DNA of 12,379 nucleotides from a bacterium (lineage in GTDB: Bacteria; Bacillota; Clostridia; Oscillospirales; Acutalibacteraceae): the NCBI GenBank assembly GCA_020625635.1, contig JAHLBL010000031.1, positions 1-12,379 of the forward strand, read 5' to 3'. The notes beneath the pieces were generated by a model that made no database searches, was not told the DNA's origin, and saw only the letters and a program-made list of their open reading frames with translations. The position numbers were made by a program, and so were the translations under genes. This document shows, in pieces, positions 1 through 5,654 of the stretch; within the stretch, counting starts at the first letter, position 1; every line of letters starts with the position of its first letter.

Positions 1-84
1 CGCGAGCTCAGCGAGCTTTTCGAGCAGGACAGCCGCAGATACAGCCGCGCGCTCAGTGAAGAACAGGAGGCAAAATCAGGATGA
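1..84 (+). CDS. C-terminal end of an unidentified tail-operon gene (5' truncated)
   Basis: Frame 1 is open from the first base for 27 codons and ends in a TGA at 82-84. This stop overlaps the ATG of the next gene as ATGA, the same tight packing seen in the rest of the tail operon. The visible residues are charged and hydrophilic (for example FEQDSRRYSRALSEEQEAKS), compatible with a helical C-terminus. In PBSX-like operons the gene before the LysM protein is the tape measure, so that is the positional guess. The fragment is too short to confirm it. Confidence 0.6.
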   Translation, partial: RELSELFEQDSRRYSRALSEEQEAKSG

Positions 85-596
85 CAGCAAAAATGCGATA
101 TAAAGGGCACACTTGGGAGCACAATCCAAAGAGCCTGAAAGTCACTCTCAGCGACAACATAAGCGAGCAGAAGCTCACGGGTTCACGCGACGTTATCAGA
201 CACACGGGCACGGGAGCGAGGAAAATAAGCGGCGAAGGTCAGCTTTGCGGAGACGACTGTCTGCACCGTTTTTCTCAGCTTCTTACCCTGCAATCCGACA
301 GCCGCAGCGGAATACTTTCAATACCCGACACCAAGCCGTTTTTCGCGTATTTCACGGGAATCAAGCTTCTGTGCGAGCCGTCTCCGAAGGTGATCACGTA
401 CGCCTTTGAGTTCGTCGAGGACACTCTGCGCGGCTTAATAGGCGGTGAAAAGCAGTACCATATCACAGCTTCGGGAGAGACATTGTGGGACATATCGTAC
501 ATATACGACACTGCTATAGAAACTCTGGTTAACCTCAATCCCGATATAAAACGAGTTGACGAGCTGAGTGAGGGGAGTGTGGTCAGGGTATGCTGA
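81..596 (+). CDS. LysM-domain tail/baseplate protein, XkdP-like
   Basis: The 171-residue protein has an N-terminal beta-rich part (about residues 1-120) and a C-terminal LysM domain (about 125-171). The LysM features are YHITASGETLWDISYIYD, then NLNPDIK, ending in VVRV. LysM domains bind peptidoglycan-like glycans. In contractile tails a small LysM protein sits at the tube/baseplate hub next to the XkdQ-type protein, and this gene directly precedes such a gene. AGGAGG at 65-70 supports the ATG at 81, which overlaps the preceding stop. The 3' end overlaps the next start by 7 nt. The call rests on the LysM motif and gene order. The N-terminal part resembles that of XkdP-type proteins in length and position only. 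Confidence 0.85.
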   Translation: MTAKMRYKGHTWEHNPKSLKVTLSDNISEQKLTGSRDVIRHTGTGARKISGEGQLCGDDCLHRFSQLLTLQSDSRSGILSIPDTKPFFAYFTGIKLLCEPSPKVITYAFEFVEDTLRGLIGGEKQYHITASGETLWDISYIYDTAIETLVNLNPDIKRVDELSEGSVVRVC

Positions 597-1525
597 GATT
601 TACCGCAAAGGATATCGACGGAGCGCAAATCGAGCTGAATAATCCAATCAAGGTTATTATCAATATCGACGAGAACGCTCCTGCCGATGACCTGACTGTG
701 ACTTTTCCGCTTATTGAACAGATGCCCGAGCTTAAAAACATTACGGTTACGGATAACGGAAAAATCGTATTTTCAGGTCCCGTTGACGAGCAGCAGAGCT
801 TTATAGGCAGCGACGGAAGCTACACGAGGATAATCGCCCGCAGTATGGCTGCGAATCTGCTCGACAACGAGAGCAAGCCCGTCAGCTTCACAAAGCCGTC
901 CGCGTCGGTGATATTCAGACGTCACCTGCTAAATAACGGGATTTACAGCTACAAGGGCGGCGACATCGTAATGAATGGCGGACTGAATATACCGAAAGGA
1001 ACTACGGACTGGCAGGCGTTCGCGTCGTTTTGTCTCGCGACTGTCGGTGTTGTTCCGCGGATCGAGCCCGACGGTACGGCTGACTTTTACGGCGTTGAGA
1101 ACGATATGAAGCTGAGATTCTCAAATACGGACGGAATAAGTTATATTTCTGTAAAAGAAAATAATCTCCGTTGTAAGCTGATATCTGACGTTTTTGTCCG
1201 ACTTAACGACATTGACGGCTACACTGTCGATATCGATGACGACGATGCTAAGCTCAGAGGAATAAAGCGCAGAAGATATCTCGACGCTTCGGGTACAACC
1301 TCGCCGATGGTGGGGGATAAGATTATAAAAAACGCCCGTAAAAATTCCTACGAGGTCACCGTCGTTACAACAAAGCCTCTTCTTGACGCGCTCGGCGCTT
1401 CAGCGGAGGTTGACTGCGGACTTAAGCTTAAAGACGGACTATATGTCAGCTCGATTTATTACAGCCTTTCTCCTGACGGCGAATACACGTCGCTCAAGCT
1501 CAGACGCTCACAGCGTTATCCGTAA
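590..1525 (+). CDS. Baseplate hub protein, XkdQ/YqbQ (gpD-like)
   Basis: This 311-residue protein fits the XkdQ/YqbQ-type hub family in length and in position between the LysM protein and the spike. Members resemble phage T4 gp27 and P2 gpD and form the ring joining tail tube to spike. Visible features are a beta-rich N-terminus with a repeated strand pattern (residues about 1-75), a helical segment rich in Asp/Asn/Ser near 85-95, a middle segment including TTDWQAFASFCLATVGVVPRI (about 140-160), an acidic stretch near 210-220 (DIDDDDAK) and a C-terminal strand repeat ending in LKLRRSQRYP. The ATG at 590 overlaps the LysM gene stop and has an AGGGGAG ribosome site at 571-577. It is the last gene before the unusual 160-bp segment. 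Family assignment is by pattern and synteny, not by alignment. Confidence 0.8.
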   Translation: MLRFTAKDIDGAQIELNNPIKVIINIDENAPADDLTVTFPLIEQMPELKNITVTDNGKIVFSGPVDEQQSFIGSDGSYTRIIARSMAANLLDNESKPVSFTKPSASVIFRRHLLNNGIYSYKGGDIVMNGGLNIPKGTTDWQAFASFCLATVGVVPRIEPDGTADFYGVENDMKLRFSNTDGISYISVKENNLRCKLISDVFVRLNDIDGYTVDIDDDDAKLRGIKRRRYLDASGTTSPMVGDKIIKNARKNSYEVTVVTTKPLLDALGASAEVDCGLKLKDGLYVSSIYYSLSPDGEYTSLKLRRSQRYP

Positions 1526-1533
1526 AGAATCGT

Positions 1534-1540
1534 AAAGGAG
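1534..1540 (+). promoter_or_regulatory. Strong ribosome binding site separated from its likely original gene
   Basis: AAAGGAG lies 4 nt before a GTG at 1545. In the sequence as it stands this site serves only a 37-codon reading frame. If the 160-bp unit that follows is removed, the same site stands before GTG TGG TTA TTA AAC, which is the start of the spike protein. It therefore looks like the original ribosome site of the spike gene. Confidence 0.55.
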
Positions 1541-1544
1541 ATCA

Positions 1545-1658
1545 GTGTGGAATTTCACACAATCGAGATTTATGTTGTCCGCTCAGTTTGTCCCTGCGGG
1601 ACAACGCGCGGTGACTGAATTTCCATTTACGCCTTATCCGCCCACGATAAGGTTGTAA
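1545..1658 (+). CDS. Candidate 37-codon leader/decoy ORF with GTG start
   Basis: A GTG at 1545 with AAAGGAG 4 nt upstream opens a 37-codon frame ending in TAA at 1656-1658. It would begin MWNFTQSRF and end PYPPTIRL. I recognise no domain. Its first two codons match the first two of the spike protein (MW), then it diverges, as expected if translation starts at the old site and runs into inserted sequence. It may be an accidental product, or a leader peptide whose translation opens the downstream hairpins. It ends inside the 3' arm of the second hairpin, 46 nt before the ATG at 1705. Real expression is uncertain. Confidence 0.25.
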   Translation: MWNFTQSRFMLSAQFVPAGQRAVTEFPFTPYPPTIRL

Positions 1659-1710
1659 ATATCTCTTATTTCAATTTGTGGGCGGAAAGGCTATTGAAAT
1701 TAATATGTGG
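1546..1710 (+). mobile_element. Candidate 160-bp inserted element between ribosome site and start of the spike gene
   Basis: TGTGG at 1546-1550 recurs at 1706-1710, exactly 160 nt apart. Deleting one 160-nt period fuses AAAGGAGATCAGTGTGG to TTATTAAACTATGTG. This gives a canonical ribosome site, GTG start and the unchanged spike sequence MWLLNYVTK. Short inverted ends AATTTCA (1551-1557) and TGAAATT (1695-1701) lie near the repeats. There is no transposase, reverse transcriptase or endonuclease ORF inside, so it would have to move in trans. Possible readings are a MITE with 5-bp target duplication, an IS200/IS605-type non-autonomous element, an orphan OMEGA/HEARO-like RNA, or an RNA that splices. 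The insertion reading is inferred from this single copy. Confidence 0.45.
1549..1700 (+). ncRNA. Structured RNA candidate with three stems and a 7-nt kissing-loop match
   Basis: Three consecutive structures can be drawn. (1) GGAATTTCA (1549-1557) pairs with TGAATTTCC (1616-1624) with one T-T mismatch. It encloses CCGC (1579-1582) with GCGG (1608-1611) and TTGTCCC (1588-1594) with GGGACAA (1598-1604). (2) ATTTAC (1625-1630) pairs with GTAAAT (1655-1660), and CCTTATC (1632-1638) with GATAAGG (1646-1652). This leaves loop CGCCCAC (1639-1645). (3) ATTTCAAT (1668-1675) pairs with ATTGAAAT (1693-1700), with a 17-nt loop. That loop contains GTGGGCG (1678-1684), the exact complement of loop 2. The 17-nt loop also holds GGAAAGG (1684-1690), the nearest candidate ribosome site for the spike ATG at 1705. 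The pairings are read directly; folding in the cell and any family membership are unknown. Confidence 0.5.
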
Positions 1711-2037
1711 TTATTAAACTATGTGACTAAAAACTCGATTACCGAATCATCCGCGGAAAAGGGCAGTATTAAATCCGTTGACGGGGCGACCGTTCAGGTA
1801 GACGCGTCGAGCGATTTTAAGAGAATTCCCGTCGTAGTACCGTACGGAGTTTATTATGTTCCGCCTGTAGGCGAGGAGTCCGTCGTGATTTCGGTTGGAG
1901 GAGAGGATTTCTGCCTCGGAACTCTCGGCAAGGAAGCGAACCTCAGCTCGGGAGAGCTTATGCTCAGATCGGCTGGCGGCGCTTCCATAGTTCTGAAAAA
2001 CGACGGACACGTATATATAAACGGGGTGATGTACTGA
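1705..2037 (+). CDS. Baseplate spike protein, gpV-like
   Basis: The product is 110 residues from the ATG at 1705. An OB-fold core shows GSIKSVDGATVQVD, then KRIPVVVPYGVYYVPPVGEESVVI, then GTLG. A short repetitive tip follows: GELMLRSAGGASIVLKNDGHVYING. This is the pattern of P2 gpV-type spike proteins, which form the trimeric membrane-piercing point on the hub. The tip is short compared with long beta-helical spikes. I prefer ATG 1705 over an in-frame GTG at 1678, because removing the candidate insertion makes the protein begin MWLLNYV and because GTG 1678 adds only element-derived residues (MGGKAIEIN). The only ribosome site for 1705 is a distant GGAAAGG (1684-1690). The next gene starts 1 nt after the stop. 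Confidence 0.82.
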   Translation: MWLLNYVTKNSITESSAEKGSIKSVDGATVQVDASSDFKRIPVVVPYGVYYVPPVGEESVVISVGGEDFCLGTLGKEANLSSGELMLRSAGGASIVLKNDGHVYINGVMY

Positions 2038-2038
2038 T

Positions 2039-2383
2039 ATGGACGTAAAAATACTTGACGGCGACCTTGTGATTAGAAATGACGGAACACCCGAGACTGT
2101 AGATGGCGTTCAGCTCACTGCCCAGCAGATGCTTATTGCGCTCACTGTGCCGAAGGGCTGCTTTGTGTATGACAGAAACCTCGGCGTTTTCGGGCAGAAC
2201 GGGGGAACTATTTCACAGCAGCAGCGCGAAACAGTTGAAATGCTGCTCAACGAAAACTTCGTCAGCAGCGGGATCTATATACGGATAAACGAAATCAGCG
2301 AGGAAGATAACGGTCAGAAGCTAGATTTCACAATAATCAAGGGAAGCTTTGAGACGGATTCAGAGGTGATGATAAATGGATAA
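2039..2383 (+). CDS. Baseplate wedge protein, gp25/XkdS-like
   Basis: This is a 114-residue protein with the layout of small baseplate wedge proteins of the gp25/gpW/XkdS group. It has an N-terminal GDLVIRNDGTPETVDG, a conserved-looking VQLTAQQMLIALTVPKGCF helix with Gln and Leu positions, then a helix QQQRETVEMLLNENF and alternating strands to the end. These proteins initiate the sheath and bind protein J. GGGGTG at 2023-2028 precedes the ATG. The gene starts 1 nt after the spike stop and its end overlaps the J gene by 8 nt. Whether it belongs to the gp25 family or the DUF2634/XkdS family cannot be decided by eye. Confidence 0.75.
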   Translation: MDVKILDGDLVIRNDGTPETVDGVQLTAQQMLIALTVPKGCFVYDRNLGVFGQNGGTISQQQRETVEMLLNENFVSSGIYIRINEISEEDNGQKLDFTIIKGSFETDSEVMING

Positions 2384-3443
2384 TTACGAAACGATTTTAG
2401 CGAGAATGAAGGAGCGTTACAGCGAGCTGTCGGGTAACGATGTGCCCGAGCTGTCGGATATCGACATAAGGCTCAAGGTGCTTGCGGGCGAGATCTTTAA
2501 TGACGAGGTAAACCTTGATTTTGTCGTCCGCCAGATGTTCGCCTCAACAGCTCAGGGAGAATATCTCGATATGCACGCGGCGGACAGGGGATTGACCCGA
2601 AAGCCTGCCCTTAAGTCGAAGGGTACTGTGCGCTTCTGGCTCAACGAAATTACAAATACTGATATTTTAGTGCCCGAGGGTACGGTTGTGGCTACATCGG
2701 GTGCTGACAGCGTGCGATTTATCACCGACGCTGACGCGGTTATAACCGCGGGAGACGCCTTTGTCACGGTCAGCTGTACCGCGGAACAGGGCGGAGCATC
2801 GGGAAATGTCGGCGCGCACACCATTAATATGCAGGTGACGGGAGTTATCGGCATTGACCATGTGGATAACCTCTACGCGTTTAAGGGCGGAGCAAACGCC
2901 GAGGACGATACCGCGCTGAGAAAGAGAATCCTCAACAGCTACACCGCGGTCTCAAACGGTTCAAACGCCGCATACTACAAGCGGCTGGCTCTTTCCGTTG
3001 AAGGTGTTAAGTCGGCTAATGTAACCGCGAAGGTTCGCGGAGCGGGTACGGTTGATATCTACATAAGCGGCGACGGAACTACCGTTTCCACAGATCTTGT
3101 CGCCCGTGTGAACTCTCTCGTCAGCGCTCAGCGCGAGCTGAATGTTGACGTTCAGGTCTATCCCGCGCAGCCTGTCAACGCAAACCTCGGTATCGTTGTG
3201 TACCTTAAGGACGGTTACGATATCAACGACGTGGAAAATAATGTTGAGAACGCGCTGTATGATTACTTCGACAGGCTCGAGGTGGGCGAGAGCGTCCACG
3301 AAAACCTGCTCGGCAGGGTTATTCTCAGCGCCGAGGGAGTTTACAACTACGACTGGATGAATAACTATCACTCGAGGTATATGCTCGACCCCGACGCGTT
3401 CGCGGTGCTGAATTCTGTCGTTATTGAGGAGGGCTCATTGTGA
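2376..3443 (+). CDS. Baseplate assembly protein J, XkdT-like
   Basis: The 355-residue protein has strong baseplate_J features. A helical N-terminus includes the FDEVNLDF-like stretch IFNDEVNLDF, followed by YLDMHAADRGLTRKPA. Then come strands with VPEGTVVATS and RFITD, and the signature AEQGGASGNVGAHTIN (about residues 137-152). The AEDDTALRKRILNSY segment (about 176-190) and the NAAYYKRLALSVEGVKSA segment follow. The C-terminus has DIYISGDG and alpha/beta repeats. Protein J is the T4 gp6 counterpart and forms the wedge ring that triggers sheath contraction. The ATG at 2376 overlaps the previous gene by 8 nt, with GAGGTGAT upstream. The stop overlaps the next GTG start by 4 nt. Length is normal for Gram-positive members. 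Confidence 0.95.
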   Translation: MDNYETILARMKERYSELSGNDVPELSDIDIRLKVLAGEIFNDEVNLDFVVRQMFASTAQGEYLDMHAADRGLTRKPALKSKGTVRFWLNEITNTDILVPEGTVVATSGADSVRFITDADAVITAGDAFVTVSCTAEQGGASGNVGAHTINMQVTGVIGIDHVDNLYAFKGGANAEDDTALRKRILNSYTAVSNGSNAAYYKRLALSVEGVKSANVTAKVRGAGTVDIYISGDGTTVSTDLVARVNSLVSAQRELNVDVQVYPAQPVNANLGIVVYLKDGYDINDVENNVENALYDYFDRLEVGESVHENLLGRVILSAEGVYNYDWMNNYHSRYMLDPDAFAVLNSVVIEEGSL

Positions 3444-4003
3444 CCGCTCTGCAGTCGATGATAAGCAAGCTGGAGCCGCTTGGAGTTTACAATTTTGAAG
3501 AGGGTAGCAATATATATAACGAGCTTTGCGCCTATGCCGCGGCTCTTGACGTGCACAGGGAGAATATCGATAATGCGTTGAGGGAGAGCTTTATTTCCAC
3601 ATCGGAGAGCTACGGTATTCTGAACCGTGAAAAGGTAATCGGTGATTCGCGCGACAGCTATACTCTCGCTGAACGCCGCAATATGCTGATACTCAGAAAA
3701 TGCCTGAGCGAGCGCGATTTTACCGTCGCGGCTTTCGCGGAGTTTATGGAGAGCTTCGGCGTAAACAGTTACAGAATCACCGAGATCCCCTCTCAGTACA
3801 GTATTACGGTCAAGATTGAAGGCTCATATTCAGCAAAGGACGCCGCGTGGATCCGCAACCAGATCGCGCTTGTACTGCCTGCCCATCTTAACGCCTACAT
3901 TTATTTCGGCGGCATAGCGTGGGCTCAGCTCGACGCGTATGAGGATTCTTTTTCCGAGATTGACGCGCTCGACAGAACGTGGCAGACATTTGATAACATT
4001 TAA
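3440..4003 (+). CDS. Tail/baseplate protein, XkdU/YmfQ-like (DUF2313)
   Basis: The protein has 187 residues and is the usual gene after protein J in PBSX-type operons. Features are an N-terminal helix with ALQSMISKLEPLGVY, and ESFISTSESYGILNREKVIG, where family members carry a short hydrophobic/acidic motif. Then come a conserved helix YTLAERRNMLILRKCL, an FTVAAFAEFMESFGV helix, and a C-terminal LPAHLNAYIYF stretch before a final acidic tail. Members link the wedge ring to tail fibres (P2 gpI-type position). The start is GTG at 3440, overlapping the J stop as GTGA, with GAGGAGG at 3426-3432. Family call is by pattern plus position. Confidence 0.85.
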   Translation: MTALQSMISKLEPLGVYNFEEGSNIYNELCAYAAALDVHRENIDNALRESFISTSESYGILNREKVIGDSRDSYTLAERRNMLILRKCLSERDFTVAAFAEFMESFGVNSYRITEIPSQYSITVKIEGSYSAKDAAWIRNQIALVLPAHLNAYIYFGGIAWAQLDAYEDSFSEIDALDRTWQTFDNI

Positions 4004-4015
4004 CGGGAGGATAAT

Positions 4016-4477
4016 ATGCCATCAACCAATACGACACCTAACCTCGGTCTGAACAGCTGGATTGCAAGCGACAGACCGAAACGAACGGACTTTGTGTCCG
4101 ATAACACAATAATTGATACCGTGCTCGGTACTCATATTGCCGACACCGATCTTCACCTCACAAATACAGAGAAGAATCTCGTGAGCGAGCCTTACAAGGT
4201 AAACATTCTCTACGGAAACGGCAACGCATCTACTACTCTGCGTCCCGGCTTTACTCCTAAGCTTGTGCTTATATGTAAAATCGGCGCGCCGTTCTGTGAG
4301 TACACCGCGAACTATACCAAGGTCAACGCCGCAGTCGTTACCTCGAGAGGCTCGAGCGGCGGAGCGTCAATCACGGGCGATTCTGTGGAGGTTACCCAGA
4401 ACAGCGCCCCGAGCAACGGTATACTCTATAATCTCAACGAGAACAACGCTAACTATCTCGTGATCTCGTTCAGATAA
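4016..4477 (+). CDS. Small tail-fibre / receptor-binding protein
   Basis: The 153-residue protein is placed where the tail fibre gene is expected. The N-terminal half, TPNLGLNSWIASDRPKRTDFVSDNTIIDTVLGTHI, has the layout commonly seen at the start of Clostridia phage fibre proteins and probably attaches to the baseplate. The C-terminal part has a tip-like pattern: RPGFTPKLVLICKIG, then a Gly/Ser-rich middle, then YNLNENNANYLVISFR at the end. It is very short for a fibre, with no triple-helical or collagen-like repeats and no chaperone gene after it. It may be a minimal fibre or a tip subunit. GGGAGG at 4005-4010 supports the ATG. No convincing terminator follows, so read-through into apbE is possible. 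Confidence 0.75.
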   Translation: MPSTNTTPNLGLNSWIASDRPKRTDFVSDNTIIDTVLGTHIADTDLHLTNTEKNLVSEPYKVNILYGNGNASTTLRPGFTPKLVLICKIGAPFCEYTANYTKVNAAVVTSRGSSGGASITGDSVEVTQNSAPSNGILYNLNENNANYLVISFR

Positions 4478-4482
4478 AAGGT

Positions 4483-4511
4483 TTGTAATAACGCGCTTAT
4501 TGTGATAGAAT
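4483..4511 (+). promoter_or_regulatory. Probable sigma-A promoter of apbE
   Basis: TTGTAA (4483-4488) and TAGAAT (4506-4511) are separated by 17 nt, with TG one base before the -10 box (extended -10). Transcription would start near 4518, leaving a leader of about 27 nt before the ATG of apbE. This suggests apbE has its own promoter, separate from the tail operon. A second AT-rich box, TATAAT at 4511-4516, overlaps the -10 but lacks a -35 at normal spacing. Confidence 0.6.
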
Positions 4512-4544
4512 ATAATCCGAACAGAAACGCACACGGAGAAAAAT

Positions 4545-5552
4545 ATGAAAAAAATAACAGCTCTCATAATGATAACAATAATAATTCTCTGCTCGTGTTC
4601 AATTAGCGGCGGTGAAAAAAAGGCGGTAGCCGATTTCTTCTCTATGGATACTTATATGTCAGTAACCGCTTACGGAGACGAAGCCCAAAGTGCCGTTGAC
4701 GCCGCGAAGAAAAGGATTGAGGAGCTCGACAGCCTGCTGAACGCGGAGGATAAAAACAGCGAGATTTTCAGACTTAACAGCGACGGAAAGGCTGTTCTCA
4801 GTGAGGATTCATTCGAGCTTGTGACGCTTGCGCTGAAGTACAGCAGTCACACTGACGGGGCGTTCAATCCCGCGCTTCACCCGCTGTCGGAGCTCTGGGG
4901 CTTTATCGATAAGAAATACCGAGTCCCGGATAAAAAGGAGATAACCGACGCGCTTAAGTTATCGGATACCGAGAATATAATTCTGAACAAGAAAAATAAA
5001 ACCGTAAAGCTCCTGAAAAGCGGAATGGAAATTGACCTCGGCGGAATCGCCAAGGGCTATGCCGCGGCGGAGGCTGCCCGCGTAATGAGCGGATACAACA
5101 TAAGCGGAGCCATAATAAACCTCGGCGGAAATGTCCGCACTTTAGGGAAAAAGCCCGACGGTTCTTTGTGGAACGTAGCAATCAAAAATCCCGTTGGCGA
5201 CGGTTACCTTGCTAATGTCAAAACAACCGATAAGGCGGTTGTTACATCGGGAGGTTATGAAAGGTATTTCGAGAAAAACGGAAGGACTTATCACCATATT
5301 CTGAATCCCGACAACGGCTATCCAGCTGACAGCGGCTTGAAGTCCGTTACGATTATTTCCGACAACGATACACTTGCTGACGCTCTTTCTACGGCGCTGT
5401 TCGTAATGGGGGAGAAGAAGGCGGAACGCTTTTATAAAAAAAGCAAGCTCGGTTTTGATTTTATACTTCTCACCGATGACGACAGGCTGATTTGTTCCAA
5501 AGGCGCTGCCGATATCCTCAGCTCGGATTATGAAATCAATGTTATAGAATAA
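4545..5552 (+). CDS. apbE: FAD:protein FMN transferase (ApbE), lipoprotein
   Basis: The enzyme moves FMN from FAD onto a Thr of target proteins outside the membrane, using Mg2+. The 335 residues fit ApbE. Visible motifs are FSMDTYMSVTAYG (33-44), FNPALHPLSELWGF (107-120), DLGGIAKGYAA (164-174), INLGGN (191-196), TSGGYERYF (234-242) and YHHILNPDNGYPA (249-261). DTLADALSTALFVMG (275-289) carries the probable Mg2+ ligands D279 and T283. The N-terminus is a lipoprotein signal, with the acylated Cys most likely C18 (L-C-S-C). C16 is an odd extra Cys at -2. GGAG at 4535-4538 fits the ATG. No flavinylated partner with an FMN-attachment motif is seen nearby, so its target lies elsewhere. It is single-gene, between a promoter and a terminator. 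Confidence 0.95.
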   Translation: MKKITALIMITIIILCSCSISGGEKKAVADFFSMDTYMSVTAYGDEAQSAVDAAKKRIEELDSLLNAEDKNSEIFRLNSDGKAVLSEDSFELVTLALKYSSHTDGAFNPALHPLSELWGFIDKKYRVPDKKEITDALKLSDTENIILNKKNKTVKLLKSGMEIDLGGIAKGYAAAEAARVMSGYNISGAIINLGGNVRTLGKKPDGSLWNVAIKNPVGDGYLANVKTTDKAVVTSGGYERYFEKNGRTYHHILNPDNGYPADSGLKSVTIISDNDTLADALSTALFVMGEKKAERFYKKSKLGFDFILLTDDDRLICSKGAADILSSDYEINVIE

Positions 5553-5564
5553 GCACGGTATGAA

Positions 5565-5611
5565 AAACAGGCTTCCGTAACCGAGAGGTTATGAAAGCCT
5601 GTTTGTGTTTT
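5565..5611 (+). terminator. Rho-independent terminator of apbE
   Basis: AAACAGGCTT (5565-5574) pairs with AAGCCTGTTT (5595-5604). The stem continues as CGTAACC (5576-5582) with GGTTATG (5587-5593) over a GAGA loop, with one C-A mismatch and one G-T pair. A T-rich tail (TTTGTGTTTT) follows. The left side carries an A-run, so it could also stop opposing transcripts. Confidence 0.85.
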
Positions 5612-5614
5612 AAT

Positions 5615-5646
5615 AAATACGCGGCGGTCGCAAATGCGGCCGCCGC
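5615..5646 (-). terminator. Rho-independent terminator of the minus-strand operon
   Basis: GCGGCGGTCGC (5621-5631) pairs with GCGGCCGCCGC (5636-5646) over an AAAT loop, an 11-bp GC-rich stem with one G-T pair. Read on the minus strand it is followed by GTATTTATTA. It lies 9 nt past the stop of the Asp-rich membrane protein gene. Together with the apbE hairpin it separates the two converging units. Confidence 0.75.
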
Positions 5647-5654
5647 GCTGTTAA

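Noticed and set aside
1678..1704. Upstream GTG start for the spike protein at 1678
   Set aside because: It would add MGGKAIEIN from inside the candidate element and has no good ribosome site. The family core starts later, and the deletion reconstruction gives MWLLNYV as the natural beginning.
1551..1705. Group II or group I intron in the spike gene leader
   Set aside because: The segment is far too short for a known catalytic core and has no domain V-like hairpin that I can see. Kept only as a low-probability reading under the insertion finding.
2961..3371. 136-codon minus-strand frame inside the protein J gene
   Set aside because: It lies opposite a clear baseplate J gene and shows no domain or ribosome site; it is a mirror of the codon pattern of that gene.
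4016..4477. Diversity-generating retroelement target in the fibre gene
   Set aside because: No reverse transcriptase or template repeat is in the window, and the C-terminus does not look like a C-type lectin variable region. AAC codons near the end are not enough.
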